Source: Ectopseudomonas chengduensis (GTDB lineage: Bacteria > Pseudomonadota > Gammaproteobacteria > Pseudomonadales > Pseudomonadaceae). From it: DNA of 64,000 nucleotides. Each line of letters begins with the position of its first letter. Position 1 is the first letter of the stretch. Location of the stretch: positions 27,192 through 91,191 of the forward strand of contig NZ_JACFYZ010000016.1 in the NCBI RefSeq assembly GCF_015712065.1. Direction: 5' to 3'. The position numbers and the translations under genes were made by a program. This document shows, piece after piece, positions 42,135 through 50,548 of this stretch. The notes below the pieces were generated by a model, which saw only the letters and a program-made list of their open reading frames with translations, was not told where the DNA came from and did no database searches.

Positions 42135-42918
42135 GGCTGGCCTGCTCCGGCACGGGTTGGTAGTGGCCGGCCTGTAGGGCGTCGAAGTACTGCTGGTAAC
42201 GGCCATCCTGGCGAAACTGCTGCAGCCGTGCGTCGAAGCGCTCGCGTAGCGTTTCACTCTGCGTCAGGCGTTTGGGCAGCATCAGATAGCTGAGGTTGAC
42301 CAGCAGCGGTTTGGGGTGATGGGTGATGCGCTCGGCGTCCTCCCTGGAGAACTCGTTACGCAGCGCGGCATAGCCGACGTTGAGCTCCTGCGGGTAGAGC
42401 ACCACACGCTCCTTGAGCAGTTTCTCGAAGTTCTGCCGGTCGCTGGAGACGCGTTCGATGCGCACTTTTTCCTTGGCGAGGAAGGCATCGAACGCCGGCC
42501 CATAGCTGTATTCCAGGCCGCCGCCGAGGGTCATGCCGCTGAGATCATCGAAGTGCCGCCAGTCGAAGGGCTGCGTTTTCAGATGGAAGAACACGAACTG
42601 TTCATTGAGCAGTGGAGCGCTGAAGAGAAAGTCTGCCTCACGCTCGGCCTTGTGCATCCACACCGCCGTGGCGTCATAGCGGCCGGCGGCGGCTTCGGCG
42701 TAGGCGCGTGGCCAGGGCAGGAAGGTGAACTCGACGCGATAGCCTTCCTCGGCCAGCAGGTCGCTGATCAGATGAGCCACCGGTCCCTGGTGTTCGACCC
42801 TGGCGGACAGATAGGGCGGCCATTCCCCGGCGCTGATACGTAGCAAAGGTGTCTCGACGGCCTCAAGAGGGCCGCAGCAGAGCAGGCTAAACAGCACAAT
42901 CAGCAGGCCGTGGCGCAT
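42130..42918 (-). CDS. extracellular solute-binding protein, family 3
   Basis: 262 residues with signal peptide (about 1-20, hydrophobic LLIVLFSLLCCGPLEA). Features of periplasmic polar-amino-acid receptors: LRISAGEWPPYLSA at the mature N-terminus, LISDLLAEEGYRVEFTFLPW, and a mid-domain ATAVWMHKAEREADFLFS. No permease or ATPase gene is adjacent, so it may be a stand-alone receptor. ATG 42918 (MRHGLL) is preferred, with GAGGA upstream; the longer frame starts with a charged non-signal segment. Confidence 0.78.
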   Translation of the reverse strand: MRHGLLIVLFSLLCCGPLEAVETPLLRISAGEWPPYLSARVEHQGPVAHLISDLLAEEGYRVEFTFLPWPRAYAEAAAGRYDATAVWMHKAEREADFLFSAPLLNEQFVFFHLKTQPFDWRHFDDLSGMTLGGGLEYSYGPAFDAFLAKEKVRIERVSSDRQNFEKLLKERVVLYPQELNVGYAALRNEFSREDAERITHHPKPLLVNLSYLMLPKRLTQSETLRERFDARLQQFRQDGRYQQYFDALQAGHYQPVPEQASP

Positions 42919-43149
42919 CTGTAGTCCTCGACAGCTCGGGCAACAGGATGATGGCACTTTAATCGTCTTGCCTTGTTGATCCCAGTCATGCTCCCGCATA
43001 CGAGGCAGTGGAATGATTCAAGCCTAGCGCCTGGCTTCGCTCTGTGCCGGGGAGTCGTTTGCAAGGTGTTGCCCCAGGTGCTGCAGACGGCTTTGGGTGA
43101 GTATGCCTATGCTTACAGGACAAGAAGTCGGTGATAAACCGCGGATCGA

Positions 43150-43968
43150 ATGCCCATCGTCAGGCATTCCGGTGATGGAGTCTGTTTTTTGCACAAAGCG
43201 CTGCATTACTGCCTGCTCTGGCTGCTGGCCGGCACCTGCTATGGCAGCCAGCCGACCTTGACGTTCTGTCATGAGGATCAGAACGCCTACCCTTGGGTGA
43301 TGACCGATGGCACAGGACTCAATCTGGAGCTGCTCGACCTGGTACAGCAGGCGCTAAAACTGCAGGTGATATACGTGGCGGTGCCCTGGAAACGCTGCCT
43401 TTCAGGGATGCAGCAGGGGCTCTATGACGGCGCCTTCGCCGCCAGCTTCAAAACCGAGCGCCTGCAGATGGGCCGGTACCCCAGCGATGCTGATGGCCGA
43501 CCGGATGCGCTCAGGCGGTTGCACACCTCGCGTTATACCCTGTATCGCCGCATCGGCAGCGCGGTGTCCTGGGATGGCCAGCGTTTCACTCATGTGACAG
43601 GCCGCGTCGGCTCGCTCAGCGGTTTTTCCATTCGCGATCTGTTGCTGGCCCACGGGCTGGAGGTGGACGAGTCAAGCCGCGACCCACTGGCATTGTTGCA
43701 GATGCTGGTGCACGGCCGAGTCGATGCTGTCGCCCTGCAGACCATGCGCGGTGATTTCATCTTGCAAGCCAACCCGCAACTGGCTCGGCAGGTGGAAAAA
43801 CTGCCGCAGCTGCTCGAGGAAAAGCCCTATTACCTGATGCTGTCCAACGCGCTGCTGGCGCGTGACCCCGAGTTGGCCGAGCGGATCTGGAGCGAGGTTC
43901 AGCGTCAGCGCGAATCAGCGACCTATCAGGCTCGCGTAGAGGCTTACCTGGCGCAGCCCGGCCATTGA
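43150..43968 (+). CDS. solute-binding protein-like exported protein
   Basis: 272 residues, same broad fold as the divergent neighbour. Hydrophobic leader around residues 16-32 (HYCLLWLLAGTCYGS), then LTFCHEDQNAYPWVM and LNLELLDLVQQALKLQVIYV, typical of family-3 receptors. Start is uncertain: ATG 43150 gives a polar N-terminus; a TTG at 43189 would start the signal peptide directly. No transporter genes adjoin. The two receptors are divergent across a 231-base gap with no other recognised feature. Confidence 0.72.
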   Translation: MPIVRHSGDGVCFLHKALHYCLLWLLAGTCYGSQPTLTFCHEDQNAYPWVMTDGTGLNLELLDLVQQALKLQVIYVAVPWKRCLSGMQQGLYDGAFAASFKTERLQMGRYPSDADGRPDALRRLHTSRYTLYRRIGSAVSWDGQRFTHVTGRVGSLSGFSIRDLLLAHGLEVDESSRDPLALLQMLVHGRVDAVALQTMRGDFILQANPQLARQVEKLPQLLEEKPYYLMLSNALLARDPELAERIWSEVQRQRESATYQARVEAYLAQPGH

Positions 43969-44055
43969 GGAAAATTTGCCCGCGCTATTCCCGCGCCGCC
44001 TCGGCATCGCTAGAGTCCGCTCCTTCTCACATGCATCCGTTCGGGTGAATCGCGC

Positions 44056-45300
44056 ATGACCTTCGCTGCCTGGCTGACCATCGGCCTGTTCCTTCTCACC
44101 TACCTGGGCATGGCTGCCGGCGGCGTTCGCGGCCTGCGCATCGACCGCAGCTGGATCGCCTGCTGCGCGGCAGTACTGTTGCTGGTCAGCGGTGCGCTGA
44201 GCATGGAAGACGCGGCCCATCATCTCGACCCCGGCGCATTGTTGCTGCTGTTGGCGCTGATGCTGATTTCCGCGCAGTTCGACTTTTCCGGGGTATATGC
44301 CTGGCTCAACCGCTACCTGACCGAGCATGCCGAGCGCCCGGCAGTGCTGCTGTTGGGCGTGGTGCTGCTGGGCGGCTTACTCTCGGCGGTGCTAGTCAAC
44401 GACATCGTCGCCTTCGCCCTGACCCCGCTGCTGTGCCGCAGCCTGCACCTGCGTGGGTTGGAGCCACGGCCGTTTTTGCTGGCGCTGGCGCTGTCGTGCA
44501 ACGCGGGTTCGGCGGCGAGCCTGATCGGCAACCCGCAGAACATCCTCATTGGGCAGGCCGGCGCTCTGGATTTCTGGGGTTATGTGGCCGTGGCCGGGCC
44601 ACCCGCCGTGGCCGCGATGGCCATCGTTTACACGGTGATCTGGCTGCAGTGGCGCCATCGTTGGGGTGAGGCCAGGCCGTTGGCCGCGGACGATACGCCG
44701 GTCGAGCATATCTACGGCGCGCACAGCTATCTCAAGCCACTGTTGGCCAGCCTGGCGCTGCTGGCGCTGTTCGCCACGGCGCTGCCGCGCGAGTTGTCGG
44801 CGCTGCTGATCGCGGTGCTGGTGATGGTGTCGCGGCGGGTGGACAGTCGCGATTATGTGAACAAGGTGGACTGGAACCTGCTGCTGCTGTTCGTGGGCTT
44901 GTTCTTGGTCAGCGGCGCCGCGCTGCAGTTGCCGCAGCTGGCGCAGGGTGCGGCATGGCTGGCCGAGCATGGCCTGTTGCCGCAGGGCGTGATTTCGCTG
45001 GCGACCTCGTCGCTGCTGGCGAGCAACCTGATCGGCAACGTGCCCTTCGTGGTATTGCTGCTGGGCTTGATGCCGGAGCTGTCGCATTCGGTGCTGATCG
45101 GCCTGGCAGTGATGTCGACCCTGGCCGGCAACCTGCTGCTGATTGGCAGCGTGGTCAACCTGATCGTCGCCGAAGGGGCGAAGCGACAGGGCGTCAGGCT
45201 TGGCTTCGTCGATTATGCGCGCAGCGGCGTGCCGGTGACGTTGCTGAGCATGACGGTGGCCGGGCTCTGGCTGGCGTTGGGCGGCTGGTTGCCCTGGTAA
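44056..45300 (+). CDS. ion transporter of the ArsB/NhaD/DASS superfamily
   Basis: 414 residues, about 11 hydrophobic segments. The pair of conserved loops LLGGLLSAVLVNDIVAFALTP and GSAASLIGNPQNILIG in the first half, and LLASNLIGNVPFVVLLLG in the second half, mark the ion-transporter superfamily with inverted hairpins. Substrate could be an anion (carboxylate, sulfate, arsenite) or a cation; the sequence does not decide. Single gene upstream of the convergent rlmF. Confidence 0.8.
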   Translation: MTFAAWLTIGLFLLTYLGMAAGGVRGLRIDRSWIACCAAVLLLVSGALSMEDAAHHLDPGALLLLLALMLISAQFDFSGVYAWLNRYLTEHAERPAVLLLGVVLLGGLLSAVLVNDIVAFALTPLLCRSLHLRGLEPRPFLLALALSCNAGSAASLIGNPQNILIGQAGALDFWGYVAVAGPPAVAAMAIVYTVIWLQWRHRWGEARPLAADDTPVEHIYGAHSYLKPLLASLALLALFATALPRELSALLIAVLVMVSRRVDSRDYVNKVDWNLLLLFVGLFLVSGAALQLPQLAQGAAWLAEHGLLPQGVISLATSSLLASNLIGNVPFVVLLLGLMPELSHSVLIGLAVMSTLAGNLLLIGSVVNLIVAEGAKRQGVRLGFVDYARSGVPVTLLSMTVAGLWLALGGWLPW

Positions 45301-45431
45301 CGGCGCCGTAGGGCGGACTCAGGAGCCCAAGCGAACAGTCCGCCATTGGTAGTGGCTGGCGGGTTGCGTTGGCGTACTGCTGCGCGAACGGAACGCCGCC
45401 CGGTAAGCCCTACCTGGCTGAATTGGCCGGC

Positions 45432-46433
45432 TCAGCGCCAGCGACTCTTGCTCCAAGTGCTGCGCTCTTCGGCATTCTTGAAGGTCCAGGCCACCAGGCG
45501 GCTCTGCTTCTGCCCCTGGGACATGCCGAGGATGCGTACCTCGATTGCCCCGGCCTTGGCCAGCCAGCTTTGTAGCAATTCCACATTGCTGCCTTTGGAG
45601 ACCAGGCTGCTGAACCACAACATCTGCTCGGCCACCTGCGCGCTTTCGCTGGCCATGCGCTTGAGGAAGGCGGCCTCGCCACCTGGGCACCACAGTTCGG
45701 CCGCCTGTCCACCGAAGTTGAGCACCGGCAGCTTGCGCTTGGGGTCGAGCTTGCCCAGGTTGCGCCATTTGCGCGTGCTGCCGCTGGTGGCCTCGGCGGC
45801 GCTGGAGTGGAAGGGTGGATTGCACAGGCTCAGATCAACATACTCCTGCGCCTGCAGCAGGCCGAGGAAGATGTGTTCGGCATTGGCCTGTTGGCGCAGC
45901 TCGACGCCGCCGGCCAGTTGCGGGTTGGCAGCGACGATGGCACGTGCCGATGCCAGTGCTTCGCTGGCAATGTCGGTACCCATGAACTGCCAGCCATATT
46001 CGCAGCGACCAATCAGTGGATAGATGCAGTTGGCGCCGACGCCGATATCCAGGGCTCGCACCTTCTCGCCGTGGGGAATCTGCCCGTCGTTGTCGCTCGC
46101 CAGCAGGTCGGCAAGGTTGTGCAGGTAATCGGCGCGGCCGGGGATCGGTGGGCACAGGTAGCCGTCGGGAATATCCCAGTGGCGGATGCCGTAGTACTGC
46201 GCCAGCAGCGCGCGGTTGAACACCTTGACCGCTGCCGGGTTGGCGAAGTCGATGCTCGGCTTGCCATAGGGATTGCTGATGACGAAGTCTCCCAGCTCGG
46301 GACTTGCCTTGATCAGCGCGGGAAAATCGTAGCGCCCCTGGTGACGGTTGCGAGGGTGCAGCTCGCCCTTGCTCGGCGCGGTTTTCACGGCGGCAGGGGT
46401 GGGCTTGCGCGGGCGTTTCGGCGGCTGGGGCAT
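45432..46433 (-). CDS. rlmF: 23S rRNA (adenine-1618-N6)-methyltransferase RlmF
   Basis: 333 residues. ELHPRNRHQGRYDF near the N-terminus is the family hallmark, LDIGVGANCIYPLIG is the SAM-binding motif I, and LCNPPFH is the NPPF catalytic motif for N6-adenine methylation. It modifies A1618 of 23S rRNA. The basic, proline-rich first 25 residues are common in the family. ATG 46433 is the family start. Convergent with the transporter gene. Confidence 0.92.
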   Translation of the reverse strand: MPQPPKRPRKPTPAAVKTAPSKGELHPRNRHQGRYDFPALIKASPELGDFVISNPYGKPSIDFANPAAVKVFNRALLAQYYGIRHWDIPDGYLCPPIPGRADYLHNLADLLASDNDGQIPHGEKVRALDIGVGANCIYPLIGRCEYGWQFMGTDIASEALASARAIVAANPQLAGGVELRQQANAEHIFLGLLQAQEYVDLSLCNPPFHSSAAEATSGSTRKWRNLGKLDPKRKLPVLNFGGQAAELWCPGGEAAFLKRMASESAQVAEQMLWFSSLVSKGSNVELLQSWLAKAGAIEVRILGMSQGQKQSRLVAWTFKNAEERSTWSKSRWR

Positions 46434-46545
46434 GACCGGGTATCTAGCGATTGGGGTGCGGATTTTCCCACAGTCGGGCCGGGCACGCACTGCATTCGGG
46501 ACAAGGGAAGCTGGTGCGCGCGGCGCACCCTAGGTCTCTGCTCTT

Positions 46546-46606
46546 GTAGGAGCCCGCTTGCGGGCGATCAGCGGTAGCTGATGATCGCTGGCAAGCCAGC
46601 TCCTAC
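46546..46606. repeat. REP-like palindrome (GTAGGAGC family)
   Basis: GTAGGAGCCCGCTTGCGGGCGA on the left and TCGCTGGCAAGCCAGCTCCTAC on the right. It overlaps the last bases of the SLC13-type gene's stop region. Confidence 0.75.
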
Positions 46607-48432
46607 AGCGGAAAGATCAGCGGCACCAGCAGCACGCTGACCATCATCACCAGCAGGGTGAAGGGCACGCCGATGCGCACGAAGTCGCCGAAGCGGTACT
46701 GCCCGGGTCCCAGCACCAGGGTGTTTACCGGCGAGGAGATCGGCGTCATGAAGGCGGCCGAGGCAGCCAGGGCCACGGTCATGGCGAAGGGCAGGGGCGA
46801 CACATCCAGCGCCTGCGCCGTGGCGATGGCCACCGGGGCCATCAGTACCGCCGTGGCGGTGTTGGAGATGAACAGGCCGATCACCGCGGTGAGGGCGAAC
46901 AGGCTGGCCAGGATTAGATGCGGCCCGGCATCGCCCAGGCCGCCGACCAGGCCCTGCACGGCCAGCTCGACGCCACCAGTCTGCTGCAGCGCCTGGGCGA
47001 AGGGCAGCATGCCGACGATGAGAATCAGCGTCGGCCAGTGAATGGCGCGGTAGGCGCTATCGAGGTCGATGCAGCGAAACGCGCCCATCAGCAGGCAGGC
47101 GATCAATGCGGCCTGCACGTTGGGTACCAGGCCGCTGACCATCAGCAGCACCATTACCGCCAGGCTGAGCAATGCGTAGGGCGCCTTGCGTGCGGCAGGT
47201 GCAACTTCGGCCACTTCCGCCGGTAGGCTGAGCACCAGGAAATCGCGGCTCAGCCCCTGCAGGCGGTGAATGTCGCGCCAGGATCCGCCCACCAGCAGGG
47301 TATCGGAGGCCTTGAGTTTCTCGTCCACCAGCACGCCCTCCAGCGCCTGGCCCTGGCGGCGCAGGCCGACCACGTTGAGTTTGTGCTGCGAACGAAAGCC
47401 CAGTTCCTGGATGGTCTTGCCCGGCAGTTGCGACTCCGGCGGCAGCGCCACTTCGGCAAGGCCCAGTTCATGGGCGTGCAGGCTGAAATACGAATGCGGC
47501 AGCGGCATGGGCTCGAGGCCCAGGGCCTGGTAACTGCCGAGCAGGCCGATGGTGGGGCTGGCGATATCCACCAGCAGCACGTCGCCCGGTTCCAGCAGGG
47601 TATTGCCGTTGGCCATCAGCAACAGGGTGCGCAGGCGCTGGCGGCGCTCGATGGCGATGACGTTGATGCCATGATCACGACGCAGTTGCAGTTCGTTGAG
47701 TACCTGATTGGCCAGGGGCGAGTCGGCGCGTACCTGCAGGCGCCGTTCGCGCTCGCTCAGGCTATAGCGCTCGGCCAGATCGGCCAGGGTCAGGCGTGGC
47801 GGCTCGCCTCCTTCACCAGCGTCCATGCGTACCAGCCAACGCCGGGCGATCAGCATGTAGCCGATGCCGAGCAGCAGCACCGCCAGGCCAATGGGGGTGA
47901 GATCAAAAAAGCCAAAACCATCCAGGCCGGCGCGGCGCAGTTCGGCATGCACCACCAGGTTTGGTGGTGTGGCGACCAGCGTCAGCATGCCGCTGATCAG
48001 GCCGGCGAAGGCCAGTGGCATCATCAGTCGCGCCGGGGCGATGCGCAGGCGCGCAGCTACACCGAGCACCACGGGGATGAAGATCGCCACTACACCGGTT
48101 GAACTCATCACCGAGCCCAGGCCGGCCACCGCCAGCATCAGCAGAATCAGCAGGCGCGTCTCGCTGCTACCGGCCTTGGTCACCAGCCAGTCGCCCAGGC
48201 GGTAGGCGATGCCAGTGCGCACCAGGCCGTCGCCGATGACGAACAACGCGGCAATGAGGATGACGTTGGCGTCGCTGAAACCGGCCAGGGTCTGTTGCAG
48301 GTCGAGTACGCCGCTCAGCGGCAGGGCGACCAGCACCAGCAGGGCGACCACGTCCATGCGTGGCTTGCCGATGACGAAAAGAGTGACGGCGCCGGCCAGC
48401 AGGCCCAGCACCCAGAGCAGATCCGGATTCAT
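46603..48432 (-). CDS. SLC13/DASS-type transporter with TrkA-C (RCK_C) domains
   Basis: 609 residues. Two membrane halves (about 1-205 and 400-609) flank a soluble insert of roughly 190 residues containing two RCK_C/TrkA-C repeats (SPLANQVLNELQLRRDHGIN; SQLPGKTIQELGFRSQHKLN). Membrane motifs STGVVAIFIPVVLG, VATPPNLVVHAELR and SNTATAVLMAPVAIA are typical of sodium/dicarboxylate or sulfate transporters of bacteria. Substrate unknown; the RCK domains suggest gating by a nucleotide or ion. Confidence 0.85.
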   Translation of the reverse strand: MNPDLLWVLGLLAGAVTLFVIGKPRMDVVALLVLVALPLSGVLDLQQTLAGFSDANVILIAALFVIGDGLVRTGIAYRLGDWLVTKAGSSETRLLILLMLAVAGLGSVMSSTGVVAIFIPVVLGVAARLRIAPARLMMPLAFAGLISGMLTLVATPPNLVVHAELRRAGLDGFGFFDLTPIGLAVLLLGIGYMLIARRWLVRMDAGEGGEPPRLTLADLAERYSLSERERRLQVRADSPLANQVLNELQLRRDHGINVIAIERRQRLRTLLLMANGNTLLEPGDVLLVDIASPTIGLLGSYQALGLEPMPLPHSYFSLHAHELGLAEVALPPESQLPGKTIQELGFRSQHKLNVVGLRRQGQALEGVLVDEKLKASDTLLVGGSWRDIHRLQGLSRDFLVLSLPAEVAEVAPAARKAPYALLSLAVMVLLMVSGLVPNVQAALIACLLMGAFRCIDLDSAYRAIHWPTLILIVGMLPFAQALQQTGGVELAVQGLVGGLGDAGPHLILASLFALTAVIGLFISNTATAVLMAPVAIATAQALDVSPLPFAMTVALAASAAFMTPISSPVNTLVLGPGQYRFGDFVRIGVPFTLLVMMVSVLLVPLIFPL

Positions 48433-48462
48433 CGCAGCTCCAAGAGGTGTGGAGCGATTATT

Positions 48463-48759
48463 TCAGGGATAACCGAGCGTGGTTTTGATCTGCTGCAGGT
48501 TGGCGGCGATCCAGCGTTTGTCGATCGGGCCCCAGTCGCGAATCTGGTAGTGGCCGGCGTTGTTGCGTTCACCCTCGCTCTGCTCGAACTGGCAGTCGAT
48601 ATCCAGCTCGGCCAGTGCAGCAAGGGTGTCCTGTGCGGTGCGTCGGGGCATGCCGGTGGCGTCCATCAGTGCCGGCACGCTGACGGCCTGGCCGCTGTCG
48701 ATCAGCCAGGCCACGTAGAGGCGACGGTAGAAACTGGTGCGGGTCTTGCTCGTCTGCAT
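48463..48759 (-). CDS. small winged-helix protein
   Basis: 98 residues: FYRRLYVAWLIDSGQAVSVP followed by a helix-turn-helix MDATGMPRRTAQDTLAALAELDI and a wing HYQIRDWGPID. It looks like a minimal winged-helix DNA-binding protein seen in many Pseudomonas. Its target is unknown. It lies just upstream, in the same direction, of the SLC13-type transporter gene (30 bases), so it may regulate it. Confidence 0.75.
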   Translation of the reverse strand: MQTSKTRTSFYRRLYVAWLIDSGQAVSVPALMDATGMPRRTAQDTLAALAELDIDCQFEQSEGERNNAGHYQIRDWGPIDKRWIAANLQQIKTTLGYP

Positions 48760-48790
48760 GGTGACTCCCTGTTCGTATCCGAGCGCCTTA

Positions 48791-48978
48791 ACAGGCTGTT
48801 GAAAAACTACCTACGTTGCCATTGCTGCGTTAAAAACAGGCTCGTGCGCGAGTCCGATCAAAATGCTCATTTACAACTCGTAAACCCGAGTGCGGGCCCA
48901 GTGCTTTTTTCGCCTGTTTTTGTGGGGCCGCCATCGGTATTGCACTGGCTGCCTCGCCTACGTTTTTCAACGGCCTGT
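48791..48978. mobile_element. 188-base MITE-like element with terminal inverted repeats
   Basis: Ends ACAGGCTGTTGAAAAAC (left) and, reversed, ACAGGCCGTTGAAAAAC (right) are inverted with one mismatch, and each end is flanked by TA, fitting a TA target duplication. The interior has no ORF. ACAGGCTGTTGAAAAA-type ends are shared with some insertion sequences, so the element may be a non-autonomous derivative. It occupies nearly all of the gap before nhaD. Confidence 0.7.
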
Positions 48979-48985
48979 TATCCAA

Positions 48986-50362
48986 TCAGGCGGCGAACAT
49001 CAGCATATAGGTGACGGCACCGGCCAGGTAGCCGATGAAGGCCAGGCCGCTGATCTTCTTCAGGTACCAGATGAAGTTGATCTTCTCCATACCCATGGCG
49101 GCCACGCCAGCAGCCGAACCGATGATCAGGCAGCTGCCGCCGGTGCCGGCGCAGTAGGCGAGCATTTCCCAGAAGTTGCCGTTGACCACGAAGTTGCGCA
49201 GCCATGGCAGCTCGTTCGCTGCGGCCGCAGCCAGGTCTTCCGGGCTGACCAGCGGATACATCTTCATGGCACCGGCAACCATCGGCACGTTGTCCACCAC
49301 GGCCGAGAGCACACCGATGGAAATGGCGATGCTGTAGACGTTGCCCAGGCTGTCCTTGAGCAGCGTCGCCACCTGGATCAGGTGACCGGCGCTGGACAGC
49401 GCGGAAACCGCCAGCAGGATGCCGAGGAAGAACAGCACGCTGGTGATGTCGATACGGCGCAATACACCCACTACCGACAGTGGATCCTTGTCTTCGCTGT
49501 TCTTGCTGCGGTGGATGATCTCGGTGGTGATCCACAGCAGGCTGAGGCCGAAGAGGATGCCCATGTACGGTGGCAAGTGAGTGATGGTCTTGAACACAGG
49601 CACGAAGATCAGTACACCCAGGCCCAGGCAGAACACCAGGTTACGCTCGAAGGGCGTGGTCGGGTCGCGGCGGCTTTCGGCGCTTTCCTTGATGCGCGGT
49701 TCGGTCACTTCACCCTTGAGGCGCAAGCTCATGATCAGCAGCGGTACCAGCAGGCAGACCAGGCTGGGCAGGAACAGCTTGGTGATGATGCCGGTGGCAG
49801 TGACCTGATTGCCGATCCACAGCATGGTGGTGGTGACGTCGCCAATCGGCGACCAGGCGCCGCCGGCGTTGGCGGCGATGACCACGATGCCGGCGTAGAA
49901 CCAGCGCTCGTGGCGGTCGGCGATCAGCTTGCGCAGCAGCGAGATCATCACGATGGTCGTGGCCAGGTTGTCCAGTGCGGCGGACAGGAAGAAGGTGATC
50001 AACCCCACCAGCCACAGCAGATGCACGCGTTTGTGGGTGCGGATGCGGTCGGTGATGACCTTGAAACCTTCATGAGCATCGATCAGCTCGACGATGGTCA
50101 TCGCGCCCATGAGGAAGAACAGGATCTCGGAAATCTCGCCGAGGTGGTGGCGCAGTTCCTCGACCACATGATGGGTGTTGGTGCTGGCGCCGGCCGTACC
50201 GGTGCCGAGCAATGGCAGGATGCTGTCTGCGCCGAGAACCAGCAGGGTCCAGGCGATCACGGCCGTGAGCAGTGCAGACGCTGCCTTGTCGATCTTTAAC
50301 GGGTGCTCGAGTGCAATGCACAGGTAGCCGAGAACGAAGACGAGTGCCATCAACGCATACAT
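48986..50362 (-). CDS. nhaD: sodium/proton antiporter NhaD
   Basis: 458 residues with about 12 membrane segments. Characteristic NhaD sequences: ILFFLMGAMTIVELIDAHEGF, FLSAALDNLATTIVMISLLR, ANAGGAWSPIGDVTTTMLWI and SAVVDNVPMVAGAM. NhaD exchanges external protons for cytoplasmic Na+ or Li+ and is found in many salt- or alkali-tolerant gammaproteobacteria. Directly upstream on the same strand is nhaC, about 190 bases away. Confidence 0.92.
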   Translation of the reverse strand: MYALMALVFVLGYLCIALEHPLKIDKAASALLTAVIAWTLLVLGADSILPLLGTGTAGASTNTHHVVEELRHHLGEISEILFFLMGAMTIVELIDAHEGFKVITDRIRTHKRVHLLWLVGLITFFLSAALDNLATTIVMISLLRKLIADRHERWFYAGIVVIAANAGGAWSPIGDVTTTMLWIGNQVTATGIITKLFLPSLVCLLVPLLIMSLRLKGEVTEPRIKESAESRRDPTTPFERNLVFCLGLGVLIFVPVFKTITHLPPYMGILFGLSLLWITTEIIHRSKNSEDKDPLSVVGVLRRIDITSVLFFLGILLAVSALSSAGHLIQVATLLKDSLGNVYSIAISIGVLSAVVDNVPMVAGAMKMYPLVSPEDLAAAAANELPWLRNFVVNGNFWEMLAYCAGTGGSCLIIGSAAGVAAMGMEKINFIWYLKKISGLAFIGYLAGAVTYMLMFAA

Positions 50363-50548
50363 GTTCGGAGTTCCGCTCTGATTCTTATTGGTTGGGACGT
50401 GCCGGAGGGGTGCTGCCAGGCGGGTGAAGATGCCTGAAACAATTGGAAAAAGGGAAGGTTTTTATAGCGAAAAGAGCAAAGAGATGAGCGCTTTGCTACC
50501 TAATGAGGAGTTCGAGCCGGTGCACTGGCCGGCCCGAACGGGGTGAAA

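Noticed and set aside
42919..43149. Regulatory RNA or riboswitch between the two solute-binding genes
   Set aside because: No conserved riboswitch core or strong hairpin with T-tract could be seen in the 231-base gap.
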